Source: JBGPLJ01 sp035644395 (GTDB taxonomy: Bacteria > Pseudomonadota > Gammaproteobacteria > Steroidobacterales > Steroidobacteraceae). Taken from it: a DNA stretch of 64,000 bases. Position numbers and translations under genes: made by a program. The notes beneath the pieces were generated by a model. That model did no database searches. It was not told the DNA's origin and saw only the letters and a list, made by a program, of their open reading frames with translations. The stretch lies in assembly GCA_035644395.1 (NCBI GenBank), contig DASQOR010000047.1, positions 62,001-126,000 of the forward strand, in the 5' to 3' direction. Of this stretch, positions 7,665 through 16,573 are shown piece after piece. The first letter of the stretch is position 1. Each line of letters opens with the position of its first letter.

Positions 7665-9449
7665 ATGCCGAAACCGCTCCGCTCCCGCGCCTGGTTCGAC
7701 GATCCCGCGAACGCCGACATGACCGCGCTCTATCTCGAGCGCTACATGAATTTCGGCCTCTCGCTCGAGGAGCTGCAGTCCGGCCGCCCCATCATCGGCA
7801 TCGCCCAGACGGGCAGCGACCTGTCGCCGTGCAATCGCCACCACCTCGTGCTCGCGGACCGCGTGCGCGAGGGGGTGCGCGAGTCGGGTGGCATCGTGCT
7901 CGAGTTTCCGGTGCACCCGATCCAGGAGACGGGCAAGCGCCCCACGGCGGGCCTTGACCGCAATCTCGCCTATCTCGGCCTCGTCGAAGTGCTCTTCGGT
8001 TATCCGCTCGACGGCGTCGTGCTCACGATCGGCTGCGACAAGACGACGCCCGCCTGCCTGATGGCGGCGGCGACGGTCAATCTGCCGGCCATCGCCCTGT
8101 CGGTCGGCCCGATGATGAATGGCTGGTCGAACGGCAAGCGCACGGGTTCCGGCACGATTGTCTGGCACGCGCGCGAGCTGCTGGCGGCGGGCGAAATCGA
8201 CTACCCCGGATTCGTCAAGCTGGTCGCGTCGTCGGCGCCCTCGACCGGGTTCTGCAATACCATGGGTACGGCCAGCACGATGAACAGCCTGACCGAGGTG
8301 CTCGGCATGTCGCTGCCCGGGTCGGCCGCCATTCCGGCGCCGCACCGAGACCGGCAGGAGTGCGCGTACCACACGGGCAAGCAGATCGTCGAGATGGTCG
8401 CAGCGGACCGCAAACCCTCCGACATCCTGACGCGCGCCGCCTTCATCAATGCCATCCGCGTGAATTCGGCCATCGGCGGCTCGACCAACGCGCCGATTCA
8501 CCTGAATGCGATCGCGCGCCATATCGGCGTCGAACTCGGCATCGACGACTGGCAGACCTACGGCCGCGACATCCCGCTGCTCGTCAACCTGCAGCCGGCG
8601 GGCGAATATCTCGGGGAAGACTACTATCGCGCGGGCGGCGTCCCCGCGGTGGTGGCGGAGCTCATGGGCCAGCGGCTCATCGACGAGTCCGCGCTCACCG
8701 CCAACGGCCGCACGCTCGGTGAGAACTGCCGGGGTGCCGTGATCGCGGACCCGGAAGTGATCCGTCCGTTCACGAAGCCGCTCAAGTCACGCGCGGGCTT
8801 CACGGTACTGCGCGGCAATCTCTTCGACTCGGCCATCATGAAGCTGAGCGTGGTGTCGGAGGAATTCCGCGCGCGCTATCTCGCGAACCCCAGGGATCCG
8901 GAAGCGTTCGAGGGGCGTGCCGTCGTGTTCGACGGGCCCGAGGACTATCACCAGCGCATCGATGATCCGGCGCTCGCAATCGGCGACGACACACTGCTCT
9001 TCATGCGGGGCGCGGGTCCGATCGGTTATCCGGGCGCGGCGGAAGTCGTGAACATGCGCCCGCCGGTGAATCTCATCCGCGCGGGCATTCACAATCTGCC
9101 GTGCATCGGCGATGGCCGGCAGTCCGGCACGTCCGGATCGCCTTCCATATTGAATGCCTCGCCGGAAGCGGCCGCGGGCGGCGGCCTCGCGCTCTTGCGC
9201 ACCGGCGATCGTGTGCGCATCGACCTGAAGCGCGGCGAGGCCAATATCCTGATCGGCGCGGAGGAACTCGAGGCGCGGCGGCGAGCGCTCGCGGCCGCGG
9301 GCGGCTATCCCATTCCGCCCAGCCAGACGCCCTGGCAGGAAATGCAGCGGGCGGTCGTCGGCCAGCAGGAATCCGGCGCGATACTCGAGCCCGCAGTGAA
9401 ATTTCAGCGCATCGCGCAGAAGTTCGGAGTCCCCCGCCACAATCACTGA
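7665..9449 (+). CDS. xylD: D-xylonate / L-arabonate dehydratase (IlvD/Edd family)
   Basis: A 594-residue protein of the usual xylonate dehydratase length. Three cysteines suit the Fe-S cluster: C56 (SPCNRHH), C124 (GCDKTTPAC) and C197 (FCNTMGTASTMN). The N-terminus SRAWFDDPANADMTALYLER and the C-terminus ending PRHNH strongly resemble Caulobacter XylD. I took the ATG at 7665 because it gives that N-terminus; the longer frame runs into galM. The enzyme dehydrates a pentonate to 2-keto-3-deoxypentonate in the cytoplasm. With an L-arabinose dehydrogenase opposite, L-arabonate is an equally likely substrate. Its 3' end overlaps the convergent GH51 gene by 7 bp. Confidence 0.9.
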   Translation: MPKPLRSRAWFDDPANADMTALYLERYMNFGLSLEELQSGRPIIGIAQTGSDLSPCNRHHLVLADRVREGVRESGGIVLEFPVHPIQETGKRPTAGLDRNLAYLGLVEVLFGYPLDGVVLTIGCDKTTPACLMAAATVNLPAIALSVGPMMNGWSNGKRTGSGTIVWHARELLAAGEIDYPGFVKLVASSAPSTGFCNTMGTASTMNSLTEVLGMSLPGSAAIPAPHRDRQECAYHTGKQIVEMVAADRKPSDILTRAAFINAIRVNSAIGGSTNAPIHLNAIARHIGVELGIDDWQTYGRDIPLLVNLQPAGEYLGEDYYRAGGVPAVVAELMGQRLIDESALTANGRTLGENCRGAVIADPEVIRPFTKPLKSRAGFTVLRGNLFDSAIMKLSVVSEEFRARYLANPRDPEAFEGRAVVFDGPEDYHQRIDDPALAIGDDTLLFMRGAGPIGYPGAAEVVNMRPPVNLIRAGIHNLPCIGDGRQSGTSGSPSILNASPEAAAGGGLALLRTGDRVRIDLKRGEANILIGAEELEARRRALAAAGGYPIPPSQTPWQEMQRAVVGQQESGAILEPAVKFQRIAQKFGVPRHNH

Positions 9450-11014
9450 GCGGGAGTGACCGTCAGCACAGCGACCGACTTCGGCGGCAGCTCGAATGTG
9501 AGCTTGTGGCCGCTGAGCTTCGGATCGAGGGGGGCCGGCACGACCGCGTTCGGTTGATCGAAGCTGTTGTGCGCGTCCATGGCGTCGGCCGTCAGGAGCC
9601 GCCCCGAGGCGCGGCGGATTTCCGTGCCCGGCAGGGTCGCCGAGATTCTGGCGCCGCGCACCGGATCGAGGTTCACGAAGGCGAGCTCGAGATTGCCGGC
9701 GGTGTCCCGCGCGGCGGAAACATCGAGCGACGGCAGCGAGACATCGCCGGCGACGTAGGATGGCGCATTGACGTCGACCGCAAGCGTGGTCGCGCCCTGG
9801 AACGGCACGTACATCTGGAAGACGTAGTAGGACGGCGTGCGGAGCATCTTTTCCTTGTCGGTCAGGATCATCGCCTGCAGCACGTTGACCATCTGCGCGA
9901 TGTTCGCCATGCGGACGCGGTCCGCGTGCCGGTGCAGGATGTTGAGCGACAGCGCCGCTACCACCGCGTCCCGCAGCGTATTCTGCTGGTAGAGAAACGC
10001 GGCATTGCGGGCGGGCTCGGCGTCGTACCAGGTGCCCCACTCGTCGACGAAGAGAGCAATGCGCTTCGCGGCGTCGTACGGGTCCATGATGGCCGAATGG
10101 CGGGTGACCAAGTCATCGAGCCGGACGGCTTGCGACAGCGTTGAGGCCCATTCCGCTGCGCCGAAACCTGTCGATGAACCCTTGTGATTCCAGTCGCCGG
10201 TCGGCAGCGTGTAGTAGTGCAGCGAGTAGGCATCCATCAGTGGCGCGGCGCGCGACAGGAGGACTTCCGTCCAGTTGAAATCGTCGGCGGCCGCGCCGCT
10301 CGCGACGCGCAGCGGCCGGTTCCCGGGCGGCGCCTTGAGGAAGGTGGCGAACTGGCGATAGAGGTCGGCGGAGAATTCCGCGCGCATGTTGCCACCGCAC
10401 CCCCAGGTCTCGTTGCCGATGCCGAAGTAGGGCAGGCGCCAGGGCTTGTCGCGCCCGTTCGCGCGCCGCAGCTTCGCAAGCGTCGATTGCGTGTCGGAGG
10501 TGATGTACTCGATCCACTCCGCCATCTCCTGCGGCGACCCGGAACCGACGTTGCCGGACACATACGCGTCGGCACCGATGAGTTCCGCGAAGTCCAGGAA
10601 TTCATGGGTGCCGAAGGCATTCGATTCCTCGACGCCGCCCCAGGTCGTGTTGATCCTGGTCGGGCGCCCGGCGCGCGGCCCGATGCCCTCGCGCCAGTGA
10701 TACTCGTCGGCGAAACAGCCACCCGGCCAGCGCACCACCGGCACGTGCAGGGCGCGGAGCGCTGCCACGACGTCGTTCCGGTAGCCGTGCGTATTCGGAA
10801 TCGGCGAGTCCTCGCCCACCCAGATGCCTTCATAGATACCGCGGCCGAGGTGCTCGGAAAACTGTCCGTAGATCGTGCGACTGATGACGGGGCCCGGCGC
10901 GTCCGTGCGCACGACGACGGCGGCGGTGAACGCAGCCGTTGCGCCCGCCCTCGCTTGCACTGGCGCGACCGCGATCGACAACGCGGCGAGCAGCATGAGA
11001 TACCCACGAGGCAT
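9443..11014 (-). CDS. GH51 alpha-L-arabinofuranosidase, secreted
   Basis: A 523-residue GH51 enzyme with a signal peptide (to about residue 23). The acid/base is E202 in GIGNETWGCGG and the nucleophile is E325 in VDEWGTWY. Other family blocks are WPGGCFADEYHWREGIGPR and TTWGGVEESNAFGTHEFLDF. It removes arabinofuranosyl side chains from arabinoxylan or arabinan. I used the ATG at 11014, giving MPRGYLM and a clear signal sequence; the open frame upstream lies over another gene. It is third in a - strand operon (AraD1, arabinose dehydrogenase, GH51) with 8-bp spacings. Many GH51 enzymes are intracellular, so export is notable. Confidence 0.93.
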   Translation of the reverse strand: MPRGYLMLLAALSIAVAPVQARAGATAAFTAAVVVRTDAPGPVISRTIYGQFSEHLGRGIYEGIWVGEDSPIPNTHGYRNDVVAALRALHVPVVRWPGGCFADEYHWREGIGPRAGRPTRINTTWGGVEESNAFGTHEFLDFAELIGADAYVSGNVGSGSPQEMAEWIEYITSDTQSTLAKLRRANGRDKPWRLPYFGIGNETWGCGGNMRAEFSADLYRQFATFLKAPPGNRPLRVASGAAADDFNWTEVLLSRAAPLMDAYSLHYYTLPTGDWNHKGSSTGFGAAEWASTLSQAVRLDDLVTRHSAIMDPYDAAKRIALFVDEWGTWYDAEPARNAAFLYQQNTLRDAVVAALSLNILHRHADRVRMANIAQMVNVLQAMILTDKEKMLRTPSYYVFQMYVPFQGATTLAVDVNAPSYVAGDVSLPSLDVSAARDTAGNLELAFVNLDPVRGARISATLPGTEIRRASGRLLTADAMDAHNSFDQPNAVVPAPLDPKLSGHKLTFELPPKSVAVLTVTPAQ

Positions 11015-11022
11015 CACGGGTG

Positions 11023-11949
11023 TTACTCCACGAACGGCGGAACAGTCCGTCGGCGTCCGGCGAGCAGGGCATCGGCAACGAGCTGCATGGGTGCGAGATC
11101 GACATCGACGCGGCGCTCGCGCACGAGCAAGGCGAAGTGCGCATAGAGACTGGCGTACTCGGGCGCGCCCGGGGTTGCAACCGGCTGGCCGTCGATCGCG
11201 AGCTTCGTGCCGCCCATCGAGAGGAGCAACATTCCGCCGTCCGTCTCGACTGCGATATCCCAGGTCTGCGGGCCGGTCTGCAGGAAGTCGAGATCCACGC
11301 GCACGGGCGTACCGGCCCCATGGGCGAGGGTCAGCCGCGCTGCGATCGGCGTCTCGCAGTTGCTCGGAAAATCGAGCTCCGCCTGCTTCAGCACGAGCGC
11401 TTCCGGCAGGAGGCTCGTCAGGATCGACAGGGCATTGATGCCGGGATCGAAGACACCGAGGCCGCCGCCTTCCCAGATCCAGCGCTGACTGGGATGCCAC
11501 ACGCGCACGTCCTCCTTCCAGGTCACGGCGATATCCCGGATCGTTCGCACCGCAAGCCAGGCGCGCGCCGCTTCGACCGCAGCCGCATGACGCGAATGCC
11601 AGGACGCGAAGAGCGCAAGGCCCTGCGCCCGCGCGAGCGTCGCGAGGGCGGTCACCTCGGTGAGGGTGGCTCCAGGGGGTTTTTCGAGAAGCACGTGACA
11701 CCCGTGCTCGAGCGCGTAGCGGGCGATGTCATAGCGGACCTGCGGCGTCGTGCAATGCGCGATGGCGTCGATCGGCGGCGCCTTTGCGAGCAGCTCTTCG
11801 ATGCTGTTGTAGCACGGCATGCCCTCGAGCCGATGATGAGGGCTCGCGACCGCGACGAGTTCGAAGTGCGGATTCGCGGCAATGGAAGGAACATGCTGGT
11901 CGCGGGCGATCTTGCCGAGTCCAACGATGGCGATGCGGATCTTGTTCAT
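11023..11949 (-). CDS. L-arabinose (D-galactose) 1-dehydrogenase, Gfo/Idh/MocA family
   Basis: A 308-residue protein with the NAD(P) motif IAIVGLGKIARDQHVPSI at the start, the family motif EKPPGAT, and WKEDVRVWHPSQRWIWEGG and GLGVFDPGINALSI downstream. It closely resembles, from memory, Azospirillum L-arabinose 1-dehydrogenase and Pseudomonas D-galactose 1-dehydrogenase. It oxidises the sugar to its lactone, the first step of the non-phosphorylative pentose route. It lies between AraD1 and the GH51 arabinofuranosidase with 8-bp gaps, which favours L-arabinose. No lactonase gene is visible in the block. Confidence 0.9.
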   Translation of the reverse strand: MNKIRIAIVGLGKIARDQHVPSIAANPHFELVAVASPHHRLEGMPCYNSIEELLAKAPPIDAIAHCTTPQVRYDIARYALEHGCHVLLEKPPGATLTEVTALATLARAQGLALFASWHSRHAAAVEAARAWLAVRTIRDIAVTWKEDVRVWHPSQRWIWEGGGLGVFDPGINALSILTSLLPEALVLKQAELDFPSNCETPIAARLTLAHGAGTPVRVDLDFLQTGPQTWDIAVETDGGMLLLSMGGTKLAIDGQPVATPGAPEYASLYAHFALLVRERRVDVDLAPMQLVADALLAGRRRTVPPFVE

Positions 11950-11957
11950 CGGGCCTC

Positions 11958-12950
11958 TCAGAGCGGGTCGAGGGGCACCGGCGTCGCGTCGGCGCGCGCC
12001 AGCGGATTTCGCAAGGCGAAGTGAAACGGCGGCGCCACGATCTCGAAGACATCGCCGGGGCGGGTTTCAATGCGATCGGCGAAGGACAGTGTCGCGGTTC
12101 CGAAGAAATGCACGTGCACATCGCCCGGCCGGCGAAAGAGCGCGTACTTGAAGTGATGCCGCTCGAGATTGTCGAGCGAATGGGACATGTTCGCTTCACC
12201 CGTCTGGAAGGGCTTTTCCCAGATCACCTGTGAACCGCGCCGGATGCGGCTCGCGCCCTGGATGTCCGGCGGCAGGTCACCCGTCAGGAGCTCGGGCCCG
12301 AGCGAGGCGGGCCGCAGCTTCGAGTGCGCGAGCCAGAGATAGTTGCCGCGCTCCGTCACGTGGTCGGAGAACTCGTTCGCGAGACAGAAGCCGAGGCGGC
12401 GCGGCCGGCCCGCGGGGTCGATCAGATAGATGCCGGCAATCTCCGGCTCCTCGCCGCCATCGAGCGCAAAGGCAGGCGCGACGAGCGGCGCGCCGGTCGC
12501 AACGATGCTCGTGCCATCGCCCTTGTAGAACCACTCGGGCTGCACGCCGGTGGCGCCGGGTGCCGGCTTGCCGCCCTCGACTCCCATCTGGAACATGCGC
12601 ATCGAATCCGTGAGCGTGCCGCTCTGCGCGGCCTGGTGCATCCGGTCACGGCTCGCCGCGGACCCGAGGTGCGTGAGGCCCGTGCCGGTGAGGAATAGGT
12701 GCGCGCTATCGGGATGATCGATAGGCGCGAGCAGCCGCCCCTCGGCTTCCGCAACGGCGAGATCGAGCCGGACGTTCGAGCGACGGGCACGTGCGGCGCT
12801 CTGCAGGGAAACGCCTTCGGCGAGGGCGTGCCGGGCGAGTTCACAGGTGCTCGCGACACCGTCGAGCCGCCAGGCGGCCGCGTCGTCGTCGCCCACGGCG
12901 ACCCACCGCGAGCCGTCGGCCTCTCGAAACTGGATCAATCGCAGGGACAT
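11958..12950 (-). CDS. araD1: AraD1/GguC-like protein of the fumarylacetoacetate-hydrolase superfamily
   Basis: A 330-residue protein with a C-terminal FAH-like half: EPEIAGIYLIDPAGRPRRLG, GFCLANEFSDHVTER, a YLWLAHSKLRPASLGPELL block, and HVHFFGTATLSF. This is the GguC/AraD1 group, found with L-arabinose or galactose pathway genes. It is thought to act on 2-keto-3-deoxy sugar acids (dehydration or cleavage); the exact reaction here is inferred. It is the first gene of the operon AraD1-dehydrogenase-GH51. The product of XylD is its likely substrate, giving alpha-ketoglutarate semialdehyde or a C2+C3 split. Confidence 0.8.
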   Translation of the reverse strand: MSLRLIQFREADGSRWVAVGDDDAAAWRLDGVASTCELARHALAEGVSLQSAARARRSNVRLDLAVAEAEGRLLAPIDHPDSAHLFLTGTGLTHLGSAASRDRMHQAAQSGTLTDSMRMFQMGVEGGKPAPGATGVQPEWFYKGDGTSIVATGAPLVAPAFALDGGEEPEIAGIYLIDPAGRPRRLGFCLANEFSDHVTERGNYLWLAHSKLRPASLGPELLTGDLPPDIQGASRIRRGSQVIWEKPFQTGEANMSHSLDNLERHHFKYALFRRPGDVHVHFFGTATLSFADRIETRPGDVFEIVAPPFHFALRNPLARADATPVPLDPL

Positions 12951-13083
12951 GGCGGCACTTCTTCGGGGCCTTCGGTCGCGGACGGCGGATTTATATTACA
13001 ACGGAGGTTGCCGGTCCGGCCGGCCGGAATATGTCACCTGCTACTCTTATATATAGAGCCAAACCGTCCCGAGGGCCCCATCC
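12951..13083. promoter_or_regulatory. Divergent promoter region between araD1 and a small membrane-protein gene
   Basis: This 133-bp gap is visibly richer in A+T at two spots: GATTTATATTACAACGG at about 12989-13005 and the near-palindrome CTCT-TATATAT-AGAG at 13044-13058. The latter supplies a -10-like TATATA about 30 bp before the ATG at 13084. I see no XylR-type box here, unlike the gap at 6438. Confidence 0.35.
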
Positions 13084-13356
13084 ATGCACTTTTTCATCGA
13101 ATCCGCCGGCTGGCTGGGTGCCGCCCTGATCCTCATCGCCTACGGCTTGCTGTCGAGCGGCCGGCTCGACGGCCGGTCCCGGCTCTACCAGGGCATGAAC
13201 GTCATCGGCTCGATCGGCTTCGTGATCAACAGCGGCTACAACGGCGCGATTCCGTCCGCCGCGCTCAACGTCATCTGGATGATCATCGGGCTCGTTGCGC
13301 TCTATCGCTATCGATCGCGCGCCATCGCGGGGGACGGGGAGAGCCGTCGAAGTTGA
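13084..13356 (+). CDS. Small inner-membrane protein of the CBU_0592 type
   Basis: A 90-residue protein with three predicted membrane segments (about residues 5-23, 38-54 and 58-74) and a short basic tail. The pattern GWLGAALILIAYGLLS, then QGMNVIGSIGFVINSGYNGA, then ALNVIWMIIG is that of the CBU_0592/YgjV-related small membrane family, which has no assigned function. Its last 49 bp overlap the 3' end of the convergent metallopeptidase gene, so one of the two C-termini may differ from the frame shown. Confidence 0.75.
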   Translation: MHFFIESAGWLGAALILIAYGLLSSGRLDGRSRLYQGMNVIGSIGFVINSGYNGAIPSAALNVIWMIIGLVALYRYRSRAIAGDGESRRS

Positions 13357-14960
13357 GCGAGCAGGGCGTCCGGCGAGACCGGGCGCCCGAGGAAATCCCT
13401 GAGGAGAGTTGGCCCATCGCGCTCGGACCCGTAGCGCAGGAAGCTCTGCGACAGCCACGGGTACCAGCGGGAATTGCCCGTATCGAAGCCGCCGATCTTC
13501 TCGCGCACTCGCTGGCGCAGATCGGCGGTCACCACGGCGCCGAGCCCGTAGTTCACCATGTAGCCCGGCAGATCGACGAGCTGCACCCGTACGGCCCACC
13601 AGGAAAGTTCCGGGTGCGGGACGATGTGCAGGTAACGGCTCGTGATGTCCGTCCAGAGCAGGTTGGGATCGGCGGCCGGGTCGCGAAGCATGCGGGCCTC
13701 GAACAGGGCCCACGCAACATCCAGCATCACGCTCCCATACAGCGCGCGCAGCGAATCGCGCTCGGACGCCTTGACGCCGAGAAAACGCTGCTGCCAGGCG
13801 GGCTCGTACACGCTCCAGGAGGGAACGTCGGCAAACGCCTCTTCAATGAGGTCGTCCGTCCAGTCGACATAGGCTGGCCGGTTGCGGATCGCGGCCAGGC
13901 GTACCGCATGGCCGTTCTCGTGCACGAGTTCATTGAGCGATCCGAGCTTCGTGCCGCGGTAACTGGCCAGCACTCGGGGTATGGGCCGCATCCAGTGTCC
14001 CGCCGCCATCCCGCCGTGCGTCAGGAAATCCGTGTAGGCGACCGAGGACTTGTCCGGCCGAGGCTCGAGATCGTAGACAACGCCCAGCTTGTCGAGATCG
14101 GCGCCGAGCTTCGAATAGAAGCGATGATCGATGGCGAGCAACGATTGGCCGGCGAGGGCGGGCGCGAGCGCGCGGTCCGCGGCACCGGACCGAAACCGGT
14201 AGTCCCAGGGTTCGCAGATGTCGCCGCGCGTGGCCGCGCTCCAGGTCTCGAGAATCCGGACGAGCCACTGGTCGAGATCTGCGCCCGTCACGCCGACAGT
14301 TCGCGCGGCCGCGTCGATCGGCGAACCCTTGGCGCGCGCGTCGACAGCGGCGAGGGCAATGAGCCGTCGGTACGGGCTCGCCGGTTCGTCATCCGCATTC
14401 ACGGCGCGCCACAGCGGAACGAACGCGAGAAAAAGGGCTTTGCGGCGCGCGGGATCCTCGATCTCGGCGAGTTCCGTCAAGGCCGAGGCACGGTCGATCC
14501 GTTTGCCCTCGAAGTCGAGGTTGTTGGCGATCTCGCGAAAGCACCCAACCAGCGCGCTCGACAACGCGGCAAGCTCGGCGCCCGGGCGCGCGGCGTCCTC
14601 GCAACGGCCATCCTTGCTCCCCTCCGAGGACGGAGACTCGGCCAGCGAGTCGAGCTTCGCCCTGAGAACGGCGACGACCCTGGCATCGCCCGCGGCGAGG
14701 CCCTGGTCGGAGATCGCGGCTAGCTGGCGGACGAGCACCTGCCGTTGCTGCAGGTATTGCAGCTGCCAGGCGGCCCGGTCGCGCCCGAGATAGCTTGCGA
14801 AGATGCCGGAGTCGATCGCACCGATGGCGCTGTTCGCGTCATTGACGATCGAGTAGGTCCGCTCCGCGTCCTCGAGCGGGCCCGCGACCGCGACGTGCGC
14901 GAGCAGCGCATGCACGACGAGGCAGGCGATCACGAGGATGAGGCCGAGTCGCTTGCTCAT
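13308..14960 (-). CDS. Secreted gluzincin-type metallopeptidase (M2/M3-like)
   Basis: A 550-residue protein with a signal peptide (to about residue 26, ending VAVAG). The zinc motif is HENGH (H347, E348, H351), with a plausible third ligand at E373 or E374 in LIEEAFAD, the spacing seen in HExxH...E gluzincins of the M2 and M3 clans. The rest is helical and cysteine-poor. It should be an exported peptidase, perhaps an oligopeptidase. It lies just downstream of the PspC gene on the same strand (18 bp) and may be transcribed with the PadR-PspC pair. The exact family is uncertain because only the active-site region is recognisable by eye. Confidence 0.7.
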   Translation of the reverse strand: MSKRLGLILVIACLVVHALLAHVAVAGPLEDAERTYSIVNDANSAIGAIDSGIFASYLGRDRAAWQLQYLQQRQVLVRQLAAISDQGLAAGDARVVAVLRAKLDSLAESPSSEGSKDGRCEDAARPGAELAALSSALVGCFREIANNLDFEGKRIDRASALTELAEIEDPARRKALFLAFVPLWRAVNADDEPASPYRRLIALAAVDARAKGSPIDAAARTVGVTGADLDQWLVRILETWSAATRGDICEPWDYRFRSGAADRALAPALAGQSLLAIDHRFYSKLGADLDKLGVVYDLEPRPDKSSVAYTDFLTHGGMAAGHWMRPIPRVLASYRGTKLGSLNELVHENGHAVRLAAIRNRPAYVDWTDDLIEEAFADVPSWSVYEPAWQQRFLGVKASERDSLRALYGSVMLDVAWALFEARMLRDPAADPNLLWTDITSRYLHIVPHPELSWWAVRVQLVDLPGYMVNYGLGAVVTADLRQRVREKIGGFDTGNSRWYPWLSQSFLRYGSERDGPTLLRDFLGRPVSPDALLAQLRRLSPSPAMARDR

Positions 14961-14978
14961 GGCGTGACCCCGCGGGGA

Positions 14979-16160
14979 CTATTGCAGCCAATTCATGGCG
15001 GTGGTCGTGGCTTCGTGCGTGACCGCGCGCCACAGGTCCGGTAGTCCGTCGATGAGACCGTGCACGCCGGGGATGAAGTGATACGCGAGCCACAGGAACA
15101 TCACGATGAAACCGAGCCGCACGAGCGCATCACCGAATCCGTACCAGCCGTAGGTCTGCCCCGTGGCCGCTTGACGGGACGCCCGGCTTGCCGCCCGCAA
15201 CGGCCCGGAAATGGCGCCGTAGATGAGAACGACGAACAGGAGCGCGGCCCAGACGGGAATGCTGTACGGCAAATGCCAACCGAAGACCGTTCCGGTCGAG
15301 GCGAGTGAAATCAGCACGATCAGCCACGTGACGAGTACTGCCGCGCTCAGGATTGCGAACACCGGGATCATGAAGCCCGCGATCACGCGCGTGGCGTAAC
15401 TCACGGGCCGCGGGGCCGGCGCGCTTCCCCAGAGGGAGCTCGCGCCCTGGTCCGAGTCATAGCGCCAGCGGCGGCGCCATTCCCGTTGGCGCTGGCGCCA
15501 CTGCCGGCGCTGTTCGCGCCACTGGCCGCGCCACTGTTCCTGGCTCTTGCGCCAATCGTGGCGGCTGCGGAATTCCTCGTACTGCTTCTTCGCGCGCTCG
15601 ATGAGTTCGCTTGCGCTGAAAGCCTGCCCGCGCGCGGCGGCGTGCTCCTCGGAAGTATTCGCGTACGGGATCACGAACATCATGACGAGGTAGGCGAGAA
15701 TGCCGATGCCGCCCGAGAGCAGCGTCAACAGCACGAACAAAATGCGCACGACGGTGACGTCGACGTTGAAATACGCGGCGAAGCCGTTGCAGACGCCGCT
15801 CAGCATCGCGCCTTCGTGGATCTGGTAGAGGCGCTTCGGCGCGCCGTCACCGCGGCCAGGGTGCCCGGCGCCGGCGGACTGGGCCGAAGGACCACCGTCC
15901 GCGGCAGGCGCATCGACCGGTCCCATTTCGTTCAGGATGCGCTCGATCTCCGTCGAGGCAATGACGCTCTTGTGCGGCCCAAGGTAGCGGCCGCACTTGT
16001 CCGCGATCGCCTGCTCGAGGTCCGACACGATTTCGTCGCGGTCGGGGTTGTCCTTGAGCCTGGCCGTGGCGGTATCGAGATAGCCGCGCAGCGCCTCGTA
16101 GCCTGCTTCTTCGAGCTGGAAGGCGTTGCCATTGAGGCTGATGGTGATGACTCGGTTCAT
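14979..16160 (-). CDS. PspC-domain membrane protein with N-terminal HAAS-like region
   Basis: A 393-residue protein. Residues 1-80 form a soluble helical region (YEALRGYLDTATARLK, then DEIVSDLEQAIADKC) like the HAAS domains that accompany PadR regulators. Residues 109-168 are a PspC domain (LYQIHEGAMLSGVCNGFAAY and a membrane helix). Residues 200-235 are an unusual Trp/Arg/Gln-rich linker, and three more membrane helices follow. It starts at ATG 16160, overlapping the PadR stop as ATGA. A role in envelope-stress sensing together with PadR is inferred from known PspC proteins; this is not a classical psp operon because pspA, pspB and pspF are absent. Confidence 0.85.
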   Translation of the reverse strand: MNRVITISLNGNAFQLEEAGYEALRGYLDTATARLKDNPDRDEIVSDLEQAIADKCGRYLGPHKSVIASTEIERILNEMGPVDAPAADGGPSAQSAGAGHPGRGDGAPKRLYQIHEGAMLSGVCNGFAAYFNVDVTVVRILFVLLTLLSGGIGILAYLVMMFVIPYANTSEEHAAARGQAFSASELIERAKKQYEEFRSRHDWRKSQEQWRGQWREQRRQWRQRQREWRRRWRYDSDQGASSLWGSAPAPRPVSYATRVIAGFMIPVFAILSAAVLVTWLIVLISLASTGTVFGWHLPYSIPVWAALLFVVLIYGAISGPLRAASRASRQAATGQTYGWYGFGDALVRLGFIVMFLWLAYHFIPGVHGLIDGLPDLWRAVTHEATTTAMNWLQ

Positions 16161-16486
16161 GTGGCAGGACCCAGCGATTGGATGGTGGTGTTGATGTACT
16201 TCCAGTACTTGTTGAGTTCGGCAAGCTGCGCCTTGCCCTTCGGCGTCAGCTTGTAGTACTTGCGCGGCGGGCCGGCTTCGGACTCCTTCCACTCGTAGTC
16301 GAGGAGCTCCTCGCGGCGCAGCTTCGAGAGCAGGGGATAGAGGGTGCCCTCCTGCGTCGTGAAATCGGTCGTGCTCAGGCGCTCGATGATATCGGCGACA
16401 TACACCTTGTCCGCGGCCACGATCTTGAGGATCAGGAACTCGAGGAGTCCCTTGCGGATGGAGCTGAATTTGTCGTCGATGGCCAC
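16157..16486 (-). CDS. PadR-family transcriptional regulator
   Basis: A winged-helix protein of 109 residues, the usual PadR length. The core is RKGLLEFLILKIVAADKVYV, then TTQEGTLYPLLSKLRREELL and RKYYKLTPKGKAQLAEL. I chose the GTG at 16486. A longer frame exists but would run through the palindrome at 16513-16534 that looks like its operator. The start codon has no strong Shine-Dalgarno sequence. It overlaps the PspC gene by 4 bp, so regulator and membrane protein are co-translated, and auto-repression is likely. Confidence 0.88.
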   Translation of the reverse strand: MAIDDKFSSIRKGLLEFLILKIVAADKVYVADIIERLSTTDFTTQEGTLYPLLSKLRREELLDYEWKESEAGPPRKYYKLTPKGKAQLAELNKYWKYINTTIQSLGPAT

Positions 16487-16512
16487 GGGGGTCCGGGAGT
16501 GCCTAAGCCTAG

Positions 16513-16534
16513 TACCTTGGAGTGGCAAGGTACC
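16513..16534. promoter_or_regulatory. Inverted repeat upstream of padR, probable operator
   Basis: GTACCTTG-N6-CAAGGTAC, with perfect 8-bp arms, centred about 37 bp before the PadR start codon. PadR proteins usually repress their own promoter through such a palindrome. Its core (TACCTTG) resembles the TetR operator at 3022 (TACCAAG), but spacing and arm order differ. Confidence 0.55.
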
Positions 16535-16573
16535 AGAGTCAGGGAAGGCCGGCAAGCCCTCGAACGCGCCGGC

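Noticed and set aside
9518..11014. Possible frameshift in the - strand frame that extends far upstream of the GH51 gene
   Set aside because: The extension (to 11701) only reads the opposite phase of the dehydrogenase gene. GH51 is complete from its own signal peptide.
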